DNA of 64,000 bases from Methanolobus sp. (GTDB taxonomy: Archaea; Halobacteriota; Methanosarcinia; Methanosarcinales; Methanosarcinaceae): assembly GCF_016278385.1 (NCBI RefSeq), contig NZ_JADQBY010000008.1, positions 99,616 to 163,615 of the forward strand. Reading direction: 5' to 3'. The first letter of the stretch is position 1. Every line of letters begins with the position of its first letter. Shown here in pieces: positions 61,331 to 64,000 of the stretch. The notes under the pieces were generated by a model that searched no databases, had not been told where the DNA came from, and was given only the letters and a program-made list of their open reading frames with translations. Made by a program: the position numbers and the translations under genes.

Positions 61331-62005
61331 CTATTCAGTTAAGGTCTGTTTTATTTTTTCAAGAACAAGGAGTGCATCATCCCTTTTTACGTCACACTCG
61401 TTCTCTATGCAGAACCTGAGGAGTTCATCTGCTTTATCCTCAGGGATAATTCCTTCCCTTGAAGCTCTCTTTGTGATTCCATAGTAACTTCTTTCGGTAT
61501 AGTGTGTCCTTTTGGCAAGCTCAGTTACATGTCTGAACTCATCATCATTGATGATCTGGGATCTGAGTGCTACCTTAAAAGTTTCCCGTATATTGACCAT
61601 GGGATTTGATACCGGTTCGAATGTATCGGGATTTATGGCAACGGCTACTTCATCATCATCTTCTATGACTCCGTCCCTGTACCACTCATATATTTGACCT
61701 ACTCCTGTCATTCCGTGGACATCGAGTTCAGAAGCCCTAAGAGCTCCCATACTGCAACCTCCAACGACAGTTATTCCTTCCTTCGTTGCCCTGATGATTT
61801 CCTTGTGGCCCACCGCAGCCCGGCTAAAAAACATTCCGTCAATGATGCCTATTACTGTGTATCCCTGGCAGATTGCTTTGTTAACATCTCCTCTGGATAT
61901 GGGTGGCCAGTATGTGGCATCAAGGACCTTTGCAGCATCCTCGTGGCTTATGCTTGTGCCTGCAAATATAAGGGCTTTAGCAAGGAATTTGGTATTTTCT
62001 CTCAT
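61331..62005 (-). CDS. tfuA: TfuA-like protein, partner of YcaO
   Basis: About 224 residues from the ATG at 62005, which overlaps the ycaO stop by four bases (ATGA); an in-frame ATG at 62026 is within ycaO. TfuA marks are ALIFAGTSISHEDAAKVLDATYWPPISRGDV, IGIIDGMFFSRAAVGHKEI and GCSMGALRASELDVHGM. With YcaO it forms the system that installs thioglycine in McrA of methanogens; TfuA is thought to bring sulfur. Here the pair is complete and coupled. Confidence 0.93.
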   Translation of the reverse strand: MRENTKFLAKALIFAGTSISHEDAAKVLDATYWPPISRGDVNKAICQGYTVIGIIDGMFFSRAAVGHKEIIRATKEGITVVGGCSMGALRASELDVHGMTGVGQIYEWYRDGVIEDDDEVAVAINPDTFEPVSNPMVNIRETFKVALRSQIINDDEFRHVTELAKRTHYTERSYYGITKRASREGIIPEDKADELLRFCIENECDVKRDDALLVLEKIKQTLTE

Positions 62006-63279
62006 TTTCTGCGTCCGGTTCTCCATGGCCTGTCTTCTGGTGCCATCTTCCTCTTTTTTCCTGACTTTGCTCTTTTTCCGATACGCTCTCTGTCAAGTGT
62101 GTACATCTCAAAGGAGGGAATAATTACTCTGACAACCGGAACCGGTATGCTTTTTCTTGACATGTCTACAACTACGGCGCAGTCTGCAATATTTCTTAAT
62201 TGTTCAAGTACTGCATCGATACTTTTGGCAGGTGTGTTTTTTGACATGTCTTTCAGATCACACATGGAGATTTGTTCCGCATCATCATACCAGTACTTGT
62301 TCATGCGTTTTATTCTGTCATATCCGATTTCCCTTACAAATTTTTCACGTTCAGTGTCCTCTCGGGCACCATGTATCTGCACAACTCTTGACTGGGCGGC
62401 TTCTGTCAATGCTCTCTTTACTGCGATCTCAGGGTTGAGGTGTGCGCCTGCTCCCATTACCAGAAGTGCGGCATCTCTGAGTCTTATGTCATCGGTGACT
62501 GCAACCACGGTTGTTATTTCCGTATCATGGGATAATGCCCACAATTTTACCTCAACTTCATTGTCAGTGAACTTGCGCAGAAGCTCGTAATTTTCACCGT
62601 CACCTTCTGTGAGGATTATCTCTTTTCCGGGATTACGGTTGAACTCTGCTATGCTCAAAGCATCCCTCTCAATGACTTCCAGCAGGCCATGGAATATGGC
62701 TTCTTCCACAGTGTTTCCTGCCGCAAGGCCGTTAGTGTTACTTCTGAATAACTTCAAAGCTCTTCCTGGGGCATCATATGGGTGATAAACTGCATTTGCG
62801 GGGACAAATATCTCTTCATTCTTTAAAAGGTCCCATCCGCTTATCCACTCTACAAATGCCTGTGGGCTGTAGTCTTCAGATATGAGTAGGAGTGTCGGGT
62901 CGACTGTCCGGTACTTTTCCCCCAAGGATACAAAGTTCTCTATAATGTGCTGAGCTTTGATATCTTCTGCCACATCGTTGTTCAGTCCGTTCCTTTCTGC
63001 CAGGCATCGTTCAAAACTCTCCATAATTGCAGATATCCTTGCCTGATTCTCAGTGTTTCCTTTTCCTGAATATACTGATATTGCGCCTTCTGCCGCACTG
63101 GGTCTGATGGTTGAAATAACTGGTATTCCTACTCTGTCAAGATCAGTGATGCTGGCGACTCTGGTAACCCCTATCTTTTTGGAACTATCGTTTACCTTCT
63201 CCAAGGTACTTTTTTCATCAAAGACTCGCTGTGTTCCTTCGATGTACGTGAGTGTTCTGTCGATGTTTAGCTCTGGCAT
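62002..63279 (-). CDS. ycaO: YcaO-family thioamidation enzyme
   Basis: A 425-residue YcaO. The ATP-binding residues are in NQARISAIMESFERCLAERN, NTNGLAAGNTVEEAIFHGLLEVIERDALSI and INPEIAVKRALTEAAQSR (here HLNPEIAVKRALTEAAQ). It activates the backbone amide for sulfur insertion. The best-known target in methanogens is the glycine of McrA; mcr genes are not in this window. First gene of the pair with tfuA. Confidence 0.94.
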   Translation of the reverse strand: MPELNIDRTLTYIEGTQRVFDEKSTLEKVNDSSKKIGVTRVASITDLDRVGIPVISTIRPSAAEGAISVYSGKGNTENQARISAIMESFERCLAERNGLNNDVAEDIKAQHIIENFVSLGEKYRTVDPTLLLISEDYSPQAFVEWISGWDLLKNEEIFVPANAVYHPYDAPGRALKLFRSNTNGLAAGNTVEEAIFHGLLEVIERDALSIAEFNRNPGKEIILTEGDGENYELLRKFTDNEVEVKLWALSHDTEITTVVAVTDDIRLRDAALLVMGAGAHLNPEIAVKRALTEAAQSRVVQIHGAREDTEREKFVREIGYDRIKRMNKYWYDDAEQISMCDLKDMSKNTPAKSIDAVLEQLRNIADCAVVVDMSRKSIPVPVVRVIIPSFEMYTLDRERIGKRAKSGKKRKMAPEDRPWRTGRRK

Positions 63280-63387
63280 GATTAGCGAAAGTCTCCTGCA
63301 TATATTATATCTCTTACGACAAGGAAATTCCGTTTTATCTCGGTAACAATTATATAGTGCGCCGTAATTTTGTTATTGGGGTTATAT

Positions 63388-63921
63388 ATGGAAATTAAAA
63401 CACTTATTCTTTTAGTACTAGTATGCGCTATCGGTGTTTCCGGTTGTGCAGACAAGAGTCCGGTAGAAAAACTTGCACCTGAAGATGCTGGTGCAGACAA
63501 TGTAGCGGATACCATGGAATCAATACCTGCTGCAGCTGATCTTTTCTCTGTATTTGCTAATGAGAGCAGTTATAAAGACTGGAGCATATGGCCAGGAAAG
63601 GAAGCAATGATGGGAGGAAATGGCGTGCATGGTGATTATGTTTCTATATATGTTTCGAATAATGCGTTTTCTGCTGCAGAAGTGGGTGGAGGACCGATGC
63701 CTTATGAAACGATGGTTGTTAAAGAAGGATTCAATGCCGATAAGGAATTAACGGGTATTTACCTCATGTACAAGTTAGAAGGCTTTGATTCGGATAATAA
63801 TGACTGGTTCTGGGCTTCCTATTCTGCTGATGGGACTGTAAAATCCGAGGGCAAGGTTGGAGGATGTATCAATTGCCACGAAGGAAAGAAAGATGTTGAC
63901 TATATATTTGTCAATGCTTGA
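63388..63921 (+). CDS. Cytochrome P460-like c-type lipoprotein
   Basis: A 177-residue secreted protein starting at the ATG at 63388 (MEIKTLILLVLVCAIGVSGC), where VSGC is the lipobox. The mature part resembles the cytochrome P460 domain (YKDWSIWPGKEAMMGG, GDYVSIYVSNNAF, MPYETMVVKEGFN) and ends with a single CINCH heme-binding motif near residue 163 and KDVDYIFVNA. Related proteins in bacteria oxidise hydroxylamine or bind NO, but such roles are not shown here. It is divergent from ycaO and stands alone. Confidence 0.75.
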   Translation: MEIKTLILLVLVCAIGVSGCADKSPVEKLAPEDAGADNVADTMESIPAAADLFSVFANESSYKDWSIWPGKEAMMGGNGVHGDYVSIYVSNNAFSAAEVGGGPMPYETMVVKEGFNADKELTGIYLMYKLEGFDSDNNDWFWASYSADGTVKSEGKVGGCINCHEGKKDVDYIFVNA

Positions 63922-64000
63922 TTTCTTTTTTCCTTTTGTTTTCTCTAGAGGCCGTCTAATTAGAATTTCAGCATAAAAGCGTATCCTTTTTTTTTCGTTA

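Noticed and set aside
61694..62590. 298-codon open frame on the plus strand
   Set aside because: Antisense to tfuA and ycaO, both clearly identified; Ser/Cys-rich composition is that of a shadow frame.
1..64000. tRNA, rRNA, CRISPR arrays, insertion sequences, prophage
   Set aside because: I scanned the gaps for T-loop sequences, regular spaced repeats, transposase motifs and phage genes and found none; short or split forms could be missed by eye.

Overview
The window is a stretch of an archaeal chromosome, almost certainly from a cytochrome-containing, methylotrophic member of the Methanosarcinales. The main evidence is a complete mtrEDCBAFGH operon (methyl-H4MPT:coenzyme M methyltransferase), cofE for coenzyme F420, a tfuA-ycaO pair of the type that thioamidates methyl-CoM reductase, NrpR, RadB, a second small RFC subunit, GAN/RecJ-like nuclease, archaeal SecDF, SRP19 and Sec61-beta. 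S-layer proteins with PKD and Methanosarcina-type S-layer domains, and several small families typical of this order (DUF1699, DUF1894, DUF2769), point the same way. Base composition is moderately AT-rich, TATA boxes are strong, and many starts follow GGTGA/GGAGG ribosome sites; a few genes look leaderless.

Layout. 1-6.2 kb: end of nrpR, GAN nuclease plus a PD-(D/E)XK-like nuclease, a decayed membrane-protein gene, DUF1699, an AT-rich gap, a polytopic membrane protein, and a ParA-type ATPase with a winged-helix protein. 6.2-11.6 kb: secF-secD-rfcS2-elp3, one tight operon. 11.7-20 kb: deoxycytidylate deaminase, cofE, a C/D box guide RNA, an hsp20 gene broken by two in-frame stops, apgM, an S-layer-related protein, aspartokinase, purM, DUF1894. 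20.1-25.1 kb: the mtr operon. 25.3-36 kb: a U32-family protein with a small cysteine-containing partner, housekeeping genes (SRP19, Sec61-beta, mtnA, trmI, radB) and conserved unknowns. 36-39.6 kb: nrdH-like, nrdD and nrdG behind a strongly structured upstream region.

39.6-52.1 kb: DUF4349 lipoprotein, thiL, a 1224-residue PKD/S-layer protein, a regulator divergent from an SsuABC/TauABC-type transporter, a bactofilin-like protein, a soluble three-PAS histidine kinase and an alpha-toroid protein. 52.2-58.1 kb: Mrp, DUF134, two NifX/NifB-C-like proteins (one with a His-rich tail), two MinD-type ATPases each carrying two ferredoxin clusters, a small membrane protein and an ETHE1-type hydrolase with two rhodanese domains. 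Its gene content resembles the bacterial orange-protein (Mo/Cu-S) cluster. 58.2-61.3 kb: a DtxR/MntR-like regulator and a Zn/Mn-type ABC transporter sharing a palindromic operator. 61.3-64 kb: tfuA-ycaO and a cytochrome P460-like lipoprotein.

The most notable items are the C/D box sRNA (13239-13302), the doubly interrupted hsp20 gene (13382-13831), the orange-protein-like cluster (52264-56323), the structured nrd upstream region (35960-36046) and the shared metalloregulator operators (58220-58234, 58757-58791). I saw no tRNA, rRNA, CRISPR array, intact insertion sequence or prophage.
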